Part shown: piece by piece, positions 34,730 through 43,726 of the stretch
Layout: each line of letters starts with the position of its first letter
Numbering within the stretch: the stretch's first letter is position 1
Assembly (NCBI GenBank): GCA_903231505.1
Contig: CAFBRK010000169.1
Span: 110,159-174,158, forward strand
Direction: 5' to 3'
From: Olavius algarvensis associated proteobacterium Delta 3
GTDB lineage: Bacteria; Desulfobacterota; Desulfobacteria; Desulfobacterales; CAFBRK01
Length of the DNA stretch: 64,000 nt
Translations under genes and position numbers: made by a program
The notes under the pieces: generated by a model
The model's database searches: none
What the model saw: only the letters and a program-made list of their open reading frames with translations
What the model was told of the DNA's origin: nothing

Positions 34730-35602
34730 ATGACGTCGCCCAAGGTGCTACTGACCGCCTGGCAGTTGCGAGCCAAAAAGCGCTACGGCCAGAATTTCCT
34801 GCGCCACCCGTCCACAGCCGAGCAACTGGTGGGTCTTGTCCGGGTGACGCCGGAAGACGTGGTTCTGGAAATTGGTGCCGGTCTTGGGGCGTTAACCATA
34901 CCCCTGGCCCGATCTGCCAGAAAGGTCGTTGCCGTGGAGAGGGATCCAGATCTGGCGGGTTTGCTGAAAACAGAACTGCTGGCTGCCGGCACGGCGGAAG
35001 TTGTCATACTTCAGCAAAACATCCTGGACGTCGACGTATCCAAGATCGCCAGTTCAGAAGGGCAGCCGCTGATCGTCGTGGGCAATTTGCCCTATAATAT
35101 TTCTTCCCAAATTCTAATCCGCTTGGTGGCAGAAAGAAATTCGATTTCCAGAGCGGTTCTCATGTTTCAAAAAGAACTGGCCGATCGGATTTGTGCCGGC
35201 CCCGGTGGAAAGACATACGGCCGGTTGTCGGTATTAATCCAATACTGTGCGCAAATCGAAAAAATACTCCAGGTCAAGGCCGCCGATTTCTTTCCGAAAC
35301 CAAAAGTCGATGCTACGGTTCTTAGGCTGACCTTCCTGCACACACCGGAATTCCCTGCCGGTGATGAAACATTTTTCTTCAAAGTGGTGCAGGCGGCATT
35401 CAGCCAGCGGCGAAAGATGTTGAAAAACGCCCTTTCCGGCAGTTTTCTCAAGGTGGGTGCCACCCTTGCCCGAAACGCCTTGGCCGATGCCGACATCGAC
35501 CCTTCCCGCCGGGCGGAGACCCTGTCGGTCCAGGAATTTGTTCGCCTGAGCGATCACCTGCAGTCATTACTACCCCGAAATCAGAAAGACGGTTTGAGAT
35601 AG
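34730..35602 (+). CDS. rsmA: 16S rRNA A1518/A1519 dimethyltransferase
   Basis: KsgA/RsmA, 290 aa, dimethylating two adjacent adenines near the 3' end of 16S rRNA. It has KKRYGQNFLRHPSTAEQLV, the SAM motif VLEIGAGLGALT, the acidic strand VVAVERDPDL and the catalytic motif IV VVGNLPYNISSQI. FQKELADRI is also present, along with the C-terminal helical domain with FSQRRKMLKNAL. Stand-alone gene. Confidence 0.97.
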   Translation: MTSPKVLLTAWQLRAKKRYGQNFLRHPSTAEQLVGLVRVTPEDVVLEIGAGLGALTIPLARSARKVVAVERDPDLAGLLKTELLAAGTAEVVILQQNILDVDVSKIASSEGQPLIVVGNLPYNISSQILIRLVAERNSISRAVLMFQKELADRICAGPGGKTYGRLSVLIQYCAQIEKILQVKAADFFPKPKVDATVLRLTFLHTPEFPAGDETFFFKVVQAAFSQRRKMLKNALSGSFLKVGATLARNALADADIDPSRRAETLSVQEFVRLSDHLQSLLPRNQKDGLR

Positions 35603-35760
35603 AAAAACGGCCCACCGCCCGAATGCCGATTGTGGGGCGGGCATTGAGGGTTCGGAATTCATAAGGACTTGACTTTTATCGAGAAAAGTCTATTATTAGC
35701 GCGACATTGGAAAACTGCGCGTCGAATTTCGAAGGGTTGCAACGCTTAGCGGGGGGGGGT

Positions 35761-36192
35761 ATGGAGCAAAAATATGTCGTTGAGCTGGACAAAGCACAGA
35801 ACCGGTTAATGATCCGAGAGTATGCCGCTCTTGAAAAGGAGATCTTCTCTCTTCTTTATGAAGAAACGTATGATATCGCAGAAATTGAAGCCGCCATCGA
35901 AGATGGAGAGAAAGCTGTTATGGATGTCCTCCGAACGCCGACACTCTATCCCGTCCGTCTCAATGCACAGCAACTGACCCGATGTGTTCTGGACCTTTTT
36001 CAGGCCGACAATCCCCAGCCGACGGAGATTTTTGTCGACGAAAAGGATCTTCTCGGGCAGCAGGAAGAGGATATGAACGACAGGCCGGGGAAACCCACCG
36101 AAAATAAAACCGAAGACCTCGACAAGATCATCGGTGACGATGAAGGTGACAAAAAAGCCAAAAAATCGAAACGCCAGATACAACCGACCTAG
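35761..36192 (+). CDS. Hypothetical acidic protein with charged tail
   Basis: About 143 aa starting MEQKYVVELDKAQNRLMIREYA. Residues 1-100 alternate helix and strand; the last 45 are a highly charged, probably disordered tail (NKTEDLDKIIGDDEGDKKAKKSKR). No recognised domain. The start at 35761 follows a G-rich run that may act as a ribosome site; an in-frame ATG at 35707 is less likely. Conserved function unknown. Confidence 0.65.
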   Translation: MEQKYVVELDKAQNRLMIREYAALEKEIFSLLYEETYDIAEIEAAIEDGEKAVMDVLRTPTLYPVRLNAQQLTRCVLDLFQADNPQPTEIFVDEKDLLGQQEEDMNDRPGKPTENKTEDLDKIIGDDEGDKKAKKSKRQIQPT

Positions 36193-36272
36193 CCCGGGCA
36201 ATGGACCCATTAAAAGCCGGCCGTTGAACCGACCTGCTGGGTTGTCCCGCCCGAACAGGGCATGAAAACGTT

Positions 36273-37523
36273 TCAGCCCATCCCGGCCACCGAAACCGTC
36301 CGATCCCCCAGCATGTTCACATAGCTTCCCATTTCGTTGTCATACCAGCCGTAAATCACGGCCTGGGTGACCGGTACCTGAACTGTTCGATTCGGCAATG
36401 ATGCGACGACCTTTGCATCGATGCCCGGTACGTGTTCCAGATTCAGGCTGACCTCAGCGGTGCGTGTGTGGGTTTCGTGCCCTTCGATGATGGCAGCAGC
36501 TTTTGGCAGGCCGATAATGTCTCCGGAAACGTTCTGCTTGTCGCTATAGTGCAGATAACCGTTCGAATCCTCTTTGGCCGCCCGGTAATATACCCCGTTT
36601 ATCATCTCTCGCCGAATCGGTTCGCCCGTAAGCTCTTCGTGCAGATTGACCACAAGAATGATGAGCGAGCCGGAGCTTGTCGGGATGCGGACCGATTCGG
36701 CGATAAACCCGATATGTTCCATCTCCGGTATGACCAGTCGCAATGCCTTCGCCGCGCCAGTGGTCGTAAGAATGATATTATTCATAATGCTGCGGTTTTT
36801 CCGCAGGTCCGTTTTCCCGTTCTTGGGCAATCGGTCCAGAACCGCCTGGGATCCTGTCGCCGCGTGAACCGTGGCCATGGATGCGGAGAGAATCTTGCTG
36901 GGACCAAAATGGTTCAGCAGAGGTTTGATCATGTGAGCAAGGCATGTGGTTGTGCAGGAGGCATTTGAAATGATCCGGTGCTTTCGCGGATCGAAATCCG
37001 TTTCGTTAATCCCCATGACGGTGGTGACGGCATCATCCGGCATGGCATGCCCGGTGTCGTTTATTTTGAACGGGGCCGATACGATCACTTTTTCTGCCCC
37101 CGCCAACAGGTGGCCCCGCAACGACCCCTTGCCGTGGTCGTCCGAAAGCGCCGGATCGAGGAATTGGCCGGTGGTGTCCACGACCAATCGGACGTCGTGG
37201 GTTTTCCAGTCGATCTCTGCCGGATTACGTGCGGTCCGTAAGAAACGAACGGGAATGCGGTCGATAACGATCGTTTCGGTTTCTTCGTTGATGTCCCCGA
37301 TTACCCCTTCAGAGCGGCATCCGTGCAGGTACTGCTGCAGGCGGCCGTAGGTGGAGTCCCGCTCAAGGTAGTGGGCAATATCTGCCAAGGAGTTGCCGGC
37401 GTGACGCCCGATATTCATCACAAGGCTGTCGAACGCTTTTCTGGAGACGTGGTGCCACACGGTTAGTTTTCCGATCCGTCCAAGACCGTTGATACCCAAA
37501 ACCTTGGAATTCTCAATTCCCAT
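36273..37523 (-). CDS. gap: Glyceraldehyde-3-phosphate dehydrogenase (long form)
   Basis: 416 aa, about 80 longer than ordinary GapA. The NAD domain begins VLGINGLGRIGKLTVW and the catalytic Cys is in SNASCTTTCLAHMIK. The C-terminal catalytic domain keeps the pattern through WYDNEMGSYVNML. Extra residues are spread through the N-terminal domain (KGSLRGHLLAGAEKV region) and the middle (VNLHEELTGEPIRREMINGVYYRAAKEDSN). It catalyses oxidation of glyceraldehyde 3-phosphate or its reverse in gluconeogenesis. AGGAGGGAAGC precedes the ATG. The extra length may point to a subgroup with altered cofactor or regulation; this is inference. Confidence 0.9.
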   Translation of the reverse strand: MGIENSKVLGINGLGRIGKLTVWHHVSRKAFDSLVMNIGRHAGNSLADIAHYLERDSTYGRLQQYLHGCRSEGVIGDINEETETIVIDRIPVRFLRTARNPAEIDWKTHDVRLVVDTTGQFLDPALSDDHGKGSLRGHLLAGAEKVIVSAPFKINDTGHAMPDDAVTTVMGINETDFDPRKHRIISNASCTTTCLAHMIKPLLNHFGPSKILSASMATVHAATGSQAVLDRLPKNGKTDLRKNRSIMNNIILTTTGAAKALRLVIPEMEHIGFIAESVRIPTSSGSLIILVVNLHEELTGEPIRREMINGVYYRAAKEDSNGYLHYSDKQNVSGDIIGLPKAAAIIEGHETHTRTAEVSLNLEHVPGIDAKVVASLPNRTVQVPVTQAVIYGWYDNEMGSYVNMLGDRTVSVAGMG

Positions 37524-37613
37524 AAGCTTCCCTCCTTCCGATCATATCACGCATACCGGCCGGCGCTTCTTACCGAAATCAGGACGGTCTTCAATGGGCG
37601 CCGCACGTCCGGG

Positions 37614-40600
37614 TTATCCCGCATGGATCGGAATCAATCCGTGGTACACGGACCCTTCCTGGCCGTCGATGCTGATAAATGCTTCAGATCTTAGCTGAAT
37701 CTGATGAAACTGCACGATTTTCTCTTTTTCGTTGCAGATCATGTCGCCACAGCCGACCACACATGTTTTCCCCAGTCTGTGGGCGACGACAGCCGCATGG
37801 GAGGTCAACCCTCCCCGTGCGGTGAGCAGGCCGTCGGCGGCAAAAATTTCCCGGATATCATCCGGCACGGTATCCGACCGGACCAGGATCAATGGCCGAT
37901 TCGGTTCGATGGATCGCCACTTGTCAATTTCTTCGAGACTGAAGACCACCCGTCCACTCATGGCCCCGCCGCTGACACCGATCCCATGGGATAGAAGACG
38001 GGTTTTTGCCGGAAGGTCGAATGTCAGCACCTGCTTCCGTTCCCGCATCGCCATGTCGCGCGTCTGGAGCATGAACAGATCCCTGTTTGACGGCCCTTCA
38101 AAGGTAAATTCCATCTCCTGCGGACTCCAGCCCTTTTCGTAAATCAACTCGTTTGCGCAGTTTTTCAAGGCCCTATAGATTTTAGGAAAATGGGTTTCCA
38201 GGGTGATATCCGTATCCCTCATTTCCTTGCTCTGCTGGGTGAGAGAAATGGGCAACGTTTTGACCAGGCCGGAAACGACATCTTCACCCTGATTGTGAAT
38301 GGTAAAATCACCCCAAAGACGCAGCGTGTCTTCAGACCATCTGGGGTTGTGGGTGAATACCACCCCGGCACCCGAATTTTCCGACAGATTGCCGTAAACC
38401 ATTGACTGGATGGTGACCGCCGTTCCCCAATCCTCCGAAATGCTCATGATTTTCCGGTAGGCTTTGGCCCGCTCCGAGTCCCATGACGCGAACACCTTGC
38501 GGATGATCAAATGGAGCTGGGCCATGGGATCCTCTTCAATCCGGTGTCCGGCGCTTTTGACCAGATTCTTGTAAGCCAGGGCAACCTCCTGCATCTGATC
38601 GCCTGTAAAATCCTTTTTGAACGATTTTCCCCATCGGGCTTTATAATCGTGCATGATGGCATCAAAATCGTCCCGGGCCAGACCGAACGACATGCCGTAG
38701 CATTGGAGGAACCGGCGGTAATTGTCCCAGGCAAACCAGGGATTTCCAGAACGGCTCGCCAGACCGGCGGCGATCTCCTCATTCATACCCACATCCAGAA
38801 CCGTGTCCATCATGCCCGGTTGGGAGATCGTGCTGCCGCTTCGAACCGAGAATAACAGGGGATTTGCCGGATCGCCGAAAACCTTTCCGGTCTGGGTTTC
38901 GATTTCGGTGATACGTCGACGCACCTGCTCCTGTAATCGCTGCTCGGCCGGTGCATAACTTTCGATGATGTCCAGAAATCGGAAGACTTCCGTCGTAATG
39001 ATGAAACCCGGTGGGACCCGTATGCCATAATTCTTGAGCCGCATGATGTTGAGCCCCTTGTTGCCTAAATAAATGATCCCGCCCATGCGACTGCCGGCAT
39101 CATCGAGGCGAGACATGGTGTTCTGGGGGTCGTATAGAAGGAGTCGGTGAAGCTTGTCTTTGGGCAGTTTTGCGGCCTGGTGATACAAGGTTTTTAGAAT
39201 TCTGCTGAGGAACAGATCCATCTGCTGCAGTCCAAGGGACATGGCAATCTGATCCCGGAAAAAGATTTCCGACGCCCGATGCTGGAGCTTTTCCCGGTCG
39301 ACAATGCCGGAATCCCTGGGAAGATATTTCGATTTGATTTGATCCACCGGTGTGCGGGCCAGAATCCGGGACAGATTCTCCTCGTGAATATTATTAAAAT
39401 GATCGTTGATGATATTCCGGACCGCCCCGGCAAAACCTTTAAAAATGTCCAGGTATTGTGTGACGGTAAACCCCTCGACCTCCAGGGAATGGGCCAGAAG
39501 ATCGAGTTGAAGCCCGATTTCCAGCGAGGTGATCCCATCCAGCCGCAGGGCCTTGTCGAACAGGCGAAGTCGGGCGTAGATCTGATAAATGCTGGCTTTG
39601 GTGATCAGACTCAGATCGATGTTCTCGATGAGCTCTTCGAGAAGCACATTGACCAGGGATTCCACGCGAAAGGTCAGCCCCAGCGCGTCAAACTTCATCT
39701 CGTGATAGCTTCCGTACATGGACGGAATATCCACTGTGAAGTGACGCTTTTTGTAAATGTCTTCTCTGATTTCATATTCCTCGGGTGACAGAATCAGGTT
39801 TTTCAGCGTGTCGAGAAAATCAAGGAGCATGAACAGCTTTTTTTTCAGATCCGGCTGGGCCAGGGCCTGTTCGAGTCGATCCAGATAGGGAAAGCCTTCT
39901 GCTTTGAGCTGACCGATATAGTTGGCGATTTCCGTAAAACCGATGTGATATTTTTGATAGAGCAGTTTGTAGAATTCCGTGGCCAGAAGGGCGCGCCGAA
40001 TATCGGCGGGGGCGAGGTCCTCGGCCGTATCCGTCAGCAGCAGTGACAGATCCTCGCCTGTTTTATTCAGCAACCCCTGGGGAAGGTCGATGCCGCCTGA
40101 GGACAGGGCCTGCATGACCCGGTGAACACCGTCAACATAAGGGCCGTCGCAACCGATCTGGTTGTAAATGATCGGCGGCAGATAGGCCCGGAGGCACCGG
40201 TTATCGCGGCTTGCCCAGTAGTTCAGGGTAGCCTCGATGAACGCCAGGACCTGGTTGCTGCTTTCCACGTGGCTTTGTTTGCGCAGGAAATGGATCAACA
40301 CGTCCTTGCGGTGGGTGATTTCATCGATTTCCGTGGAGATATCCCTGAGTTTTCCTTCGGCACCGATATTGTTGAAATACACGGGAAACAATCGCATCAA
40401 CTGCTTGGTAAGATTATATACCGGGCTGATATCGCTGTTCAAAAAGCGGGTGATGTCCCGTGGAAACAGGTCGGTGTCTTTGATAAACACGCCGCCCAGG
40501 GAGAGGTTGATAATCAGACTCGACAGCAGCCGCGTAGACCACTTGGGATTAATTTCGATCAGTTCCATCCAGGTACGGATATTTGACAGGTGGGCGTTGT

Positions 40601-41792
40601 TGACCTTTATCTGCCAATCGTCTCCGACACCGCCCACGTTGGGGTGCTGAAAACCGAGCTCGATGACCGAATCGATGAATCCGTTGATCAAATCGATTTC
40701 ATCGGTTTGATACACGCCTTTCCCGATATTTAAAACACAGTTCAAGGCGGTTGTCGGATACTTCCGTGTCCGCACCATCAGGATGGAAAAGGTTTTTTCC
40801 AGCAGCTTGCTGGTGTTCCAGTCTTTTTCGTTCTGGAAGAGCCACGTCAGGGTTCGATTGATATCCCTAAGAGCCTCTTCGTGGATCAGCGAGAGCCCGG
40901 AAATGTTCATGATGTGAAACAGGAATAGGACTTTCCACTGGTTCCCCTTACCGGTTGCGGCGCCGGCCTTCAACAGTTGGTGGGGAAGCTCCCGGTAATG
41001 ATTGACGACATCGTTGTAGTGGGGCAGATCCATCAGTTTACGGGTCAATTCCGGGCTTCCGCTCGGGAATTCTTCAGAGGCGCGTTCCTGCCGTTCCTGC
41101 CATCGTCCAATCTGCCCGTGGGAAACGTCGTCAAAAAGCGGTCTGGCGTTTTCCGGGGAACCGATATCCGAAGCTTCCGTGTGAAACCACTCCCACGGAT
41201 CATCTTCACTAAGCCAGTACTCTGAGGTCGTGCGGTAATACCGCACCAGCATCCGATTTAGCGATTCATAGCTGGAAAACCCTTCCGGAGCCGAGCCGAG
41301 AAATGCTTCGGCAAGTGCCGGCAACTGGTAGTAGCTTTTGACAAAAAGAAGAAACGTGGGCTCCGGGTAGTTTGCGATTCGGGTAAAACTGTGATCCAGA
41401 ACCCGGAAAAACCGGTCAAACTCCGATCCGGCATCCTTGATGATCCGTTGCAGATACAACAACAGGTTGTCGACAGCGTCCACACGGACCTCGGACAGGC
41501 TGGTGGCGTCAATGGCCTGGGCGAAAATGTCGACCAGGAGACCGGCGGCCGTCTCGCCTTTTGGATGGGATTTGAGAAGATGGAAATAATTCAGCGAATA
41601 GTTTCGGGCCTCTTTGACGATGAACTGCCAATTCTTGTAGGGGTGGGACAGCTCCTTTAGAAAGGTCGTCAGCCCTTCCATAATCCCGAAGTACCGGGAC
41701 ATGGCTTCCTGGAGGACACTGTACTTGGGATCCACATCGACGTCGACGTGATAGTCGGCGATATTGACTTCCAGTGCTTTGGATTTGATCAT
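37614..41792 (-). CDS. Giant PPDK-like protein: unknown N-terminal half, PEP/pyruvate-binding ATP-grasp and phospho-His domains, no PEP barrel
   Basis: 1392 aa. Residues 1 to about 900 are mostly helical and unrecognised. From about 904 the sequence is the N-terminal half of pyruvate phosphate dikinase: GNKGLNIMRLKNYGIRVPPGF, NPLLFSVRSGSTISQPGMMDTVLD, and QSMVYGN with the GAGVVFTHNP ATP-grasp region. The swivelling phospho-histidine domain follows with LTARGGLTSHAAVVAHRLG, including the catalytic His. The protein ends about 60 residues later, so the C-terminal PEP/pyruvate TIM barrel is absent. It may transfer phosphate to another protein or make a phosphohistidine signal, or rely on a partner in trans. 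Start ATG 41792 has AGGAGAGGACG upstream. Confidence 0.85.
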   Translation of the reverse strand: MIKSKALEVNIADYHVDVDVDPKYSVLQEAMSRYFGIMEGLTTFLKELSHPYKNWQFIVKEARNYSLNYFHLLKSHPKGETAAGLLVDIFAQAIDATSLSEVRVDAVDNLLLYLQRIIKDAGSEFDRFFRVLDHSFTRIANYPEPTFLLFVKSYYQLPALAEAFLGSAPEGFSSYESLNRMLVRYYRTTSEYWLSEDDPWEWFHTEASDIGSPENARPLFDDVSHGQIGRWQERQERASEEFPSGSPELTRKLMDLPHYNDVVNHYRELPHQLLKAGAATGKGNQWKVLFLFHIMNISGLSLIHEEALRDINRTLTWLFQNEKDWNTSKLLEKTFSILMVRTRKYPTTALNCVLNIGKGVYQTDEIDLINGFIDSVIELGFQHPNVGGVGDDWQIKVNNAHLSNIRTWMELIEINPKWSTRLLSSLIINLSLGGVFIKDTDLFPRDITRFLNSDISPVYNLTKQLMRLFPVYFNNIGAEGKLRDISTEIDEITHRKDVLIHFLRKQSHVESSNQVLAFIEATLNYWASRDNRCLRAYLPPIIYNQIGCDGPYVDGVHRVMQALSSGGIDLPQGLLNKTGEDLSLLLTDTAEDLAPADIRRALLATEFYKLLYQKYHIGFTEIANYIGQLKAEGFPYLDRLEQALAQPDLKKKLFMLLDFLDTLKNLILSPEEYEIREDIYKKRHFTVDIPSMYGSYHEMKFDALGLTFRVESLVNVLLEELIENIDLSLITKASIYQIYARLRLFDKALRLDGITSLEIGLQLDLLAHSLEVEGFTVTQYLDIFKGFAGAVRNIINDHFNNIHEENLSRILARTPVDQIKSKYLPRDSGIVDREKLQHRASEIFFRDQIAMSLGLQQMDLFLSRILKTLYHQAAKLPKDKLHRLLLYDPQNTMSRLDDAGSRMGGIIYLGNKGLNIMRLKNYGIRVPPGFIITTEVFRFLDIIESYAPAEQRLQEQVRRRITEIETQTGKVFGDPANPLLFSVRSGSTISQPGMMDTVLDVGMNEEIAAGLASRSGNPWFAWDNYRRFLQCYGMSFGLARDDFDAIMHDYKARWGKSFKKDFTGDQMQEVALAYKNLVKSAGHRIEEDPMAQLHLIIRKVFASWDSERAKAYRKIMSISEDWGTAVTIQSMVYGNLSENSGAGVVFTHNPRWSEDTLRLWGDFTIHNQGEDVVSGLVKTLPISLTQQSKEMRDTDITLETHFPKIYRALKNCANELIYEKGWSPQEMEFTFEGPSNRDLFMLQTRDMAMRERKQVLTFDLPAKTRLLSHGIGVSGGAMSGRVVFSLEEIDKWRSIEPNRPLILVRSDTVPDDIREIFAADGLLTARGGLTSHAAVVAHRLGKTCVVGCGDMICNEKEKIVQFHQIQLRSEAFISIDGQEGSVYHGLIPIHAG

Positions 41793-42100
41793 CGTCCTCT
41801 CCTGGAAGAGCACCCCACGGCCCGATCCCCGAAAACCCGGCTTCATTTCGGCACTGTCTGAAATTCGCTTAAAATCGGCGTATTATGTTCAGATTTAATT
41901 TAAAAAATAACAAACGCCCCCTCTGTTTACAAGCTGATTCCGACAGCGCGTCACCCGGTCTTCGGAAATATCCTTGTGGATTGAAGATCCTCCGCCCGTG
42001 GCGGTGCTCCGCGGAACCCGAACAAGGCACCAACGGATGGGGCAATTCGTATCCTGTCGCTATCCATATATTTTCCCAGACGATCGTTTTGCATGTCGCC

Positions 42101-42420
42101 CTCTATGTCCTGTTTATCCTGAGCCTGCCGAAGGGTTAGCCCGTTAGCCGGTTGGCCCGTTTGCCCGTGTGTCCTCATGCCTTAGCTGTCCTCTGCCTTG
42201 TGTCCTCTGCCATCCGACCTCCGACCTCCGACCCGCCAAAGGCGGGCAAGCCTCTGACTTCAAGCATCCAGCATCCAGTATCGAGAAACCAGAATCCAGC
42301 TCTCCAAATCTCATAACCCCTGTATCTTGTATCCTGGATCCTGCATCCCTTTTGCCTACCTGTCCTGCCTGTCCTGAGCGGAGCCGAAGGGAACTCAGTC
42401 GAAGGGAGGCTCTCGAAAGG
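42101..42420. repeat. Composite low-complexity repeat (third locus)
   Basis: CCTGTTTATCCTGAGCCTGC, TTAGCCGGTTGGCCCGTTTG, then degenerate ATCCAGCATCCAG / TCTTGTATCCTGGATCCTG units and CCTGTCCTGAGCGGAGCCGA. Same order and orientation as 1877-2150. The rest of 41793-42691 has no gene. Confidence 0.65.
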
Positions 42421-42477
42421 CAGCGAAATGCAGAATCACTATCCACTCTGCGACTTTGCGGTGATAGGTTGATCGTA

Positions 42478-42517
42478 AACGGAATCGGAACGCAATTCTG
42501 GCAATTGCTGTAACGCG
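42478..42517. repeat. Short related copy of the CGGAACGGAAT repeat
   Basis: AACGGAATCGGAACGCAATT followed by CTGGCAATTGCTGTAACGC, matching the tails at 7880-7925 and 21680-21705. Confidence 0.45.
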
Positions 42518-42632
42518 AATTGCGTACCGGTTGGGCCGTCTGTAATTCACGGTATCGCCCGGCTATTCTCGGGTGCCGTCGCGATTGCCAAAATAACGTT
42601 CCAAGACGGCCTGTGCCCGGCCCGGGAACGGA

Positions 42633-42660
42633 AAAGGCCCCGCCGGTATCGGGGGGCCTT
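42633..42660 (-). terminator. Terminator of the acs operon
   Basis: Arms AAGGCCCC and GGGGCCTT (one extra G) around the loop, about 30 bases past the acsE stop; on the minus strand a short T-run follows. Confidence 0.7.
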
Positions 42661-42691
42661 CTTTATAGATCAGTAAAATCAGGTTTTAGCT

Positions 42692-43573
42692 CTACACATC
42701 GAGCCATGAATCCGAATAGAGGGATTTGCCCAGAATAACGTACACGGTCTTGGCGTAGTCTTGCATTTCCTTGGACAGGCTGCCCATATCCGGATCGTTG
42801 CCATCCATGATGCCGGAAATCAGGTCGACGATGTCCTGGCGTTGTCCCTTGGCGATGGCGGCGAGCTGCTCGTCCAGGGGATCGGCGATCACCGAGTACA
42901 TCCCGTATTTCTGGAGCATGACCATGTACGTCTGATTCAATATGGGCCGCAGGTGTTCCGGCGGTCCGTTGGAAATGTTCGACAGACCGCAGGTGCTTTT
43001 GGCACCCGGCGCGATGTCCTGGAGCATCTCCTGGAACGCCATGAGGGCCATGAGCTGGGGCTGCTGGATGTTGACCGGTGTGACAATGCCGTCCACCCAG
43101 ATTTTCTCGTTGGGGATGCCGGCTTCGTTGGCCGCATAGAGCAGTTCCACCGCCAGAGCGGCGCGTTCGTTCTCGTCCCGGGGCAGGCCATCGGGGCCCC
43201 ACATCAGGGCCACAAAAGCCGCATTGTGTTCCGCGGCCAGGGGGATCATTTTTTCATAGCGCTCCGGCCGTGCCATGATGGAGTTGACCACCGGCGGGAG
43301 CTTGCATACGGGAAGCGCGGCGGCAATCGCATCGATGTTCGAAGTGTCGAGCCACAGGGGTACGTCGTCGACGACCTCCTGAACGGTCTCCACCACCCAG
43401 GGCATCAGTTCGTGACCGTCTTTCTTTGCCGGTCCCAGGTTGATGTCAATATAATCCATGCCCTTTTCTTTCTGAAACAGGGCCTCTTCCTGGATCGGCT
43501 TGGGGTCGCGCTCCTTGAACGCCCTGCCTATTTTCGTGGCGATGACGTTTAAACTTTCTCCAATCAGTAACAT
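42692..43573 (-). CDS. acsE: Methyltetrahydrofolate:corrinoid/iron-sulfur protein methyltransferase
   Basis: 293 aa, TIM-barrel enzyme of the DHPS/MeTr family. It moves the methyl group between methyl-tetrahydrofolate and the cobalamin of AcsC/AcsD in the Wood-Ljungdahl pathway. Visible family features: GESLNVI near the N-terminus, GMDYIDINLGPAKKDG, LWLDTSNIDAIAAAL, VNSIMA and CGLSNISNGPPEHLRP. Start ATG 43573 follows GGGAGGGTGT. Last gene of the leftward acs operon. Confidence 0.95.
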   Translation of the reverse strand: MLLIGESLNVIATKIGRAFKERDPKPIQEEALFQKEKGMDYIDINLGPAKKDGHELMPWVVETVQEVVDDVPLWLDTSNIDAIAAALPVCKLPPVVNSIMARPERYEKMIPLAAEHNAAFVALMWGPDGLPRDENERAALAVELLYAANEAGIPNEKIWVDGIVTPVNIQQPQLMALMAFQEMLQDIAPGAKSTCGLSNISNGPPEHLRPILNQTYMVMLQKYGMYSVIADPLDEQLAAIAKGQRQDIVDLISGIMDGNDPDMGSLSKEMQDYAKTVYVILGKSLYSDSWLDV

Positions 43574-43682
43574 ACACCCTCCCTTTTTTCTTATGGATCG
43601 AATGGTTCATGTGGGGCAGGACCCCATACCGGATTCGGGATCGGCATGATCATATCCGGCGCCGTAGAACTGGAATTGGTTA

Positions 43683-43709
43683 GCGGGCCGACCCGAACGG
43701 CCGGCCCGC
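43683..43709 (-). promoter_or_regulatory. Intercistronic hairpin between acsC and acsE
   Basis: GCGGGCCG and CGGCCCGC arms, loop of 11 bases, no T-run. May protect mRNA or attenuate read-through to acsE. Confidence 0.5.
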
Positions 43710-43726
43710 AGGAGTATCCGCTATGT

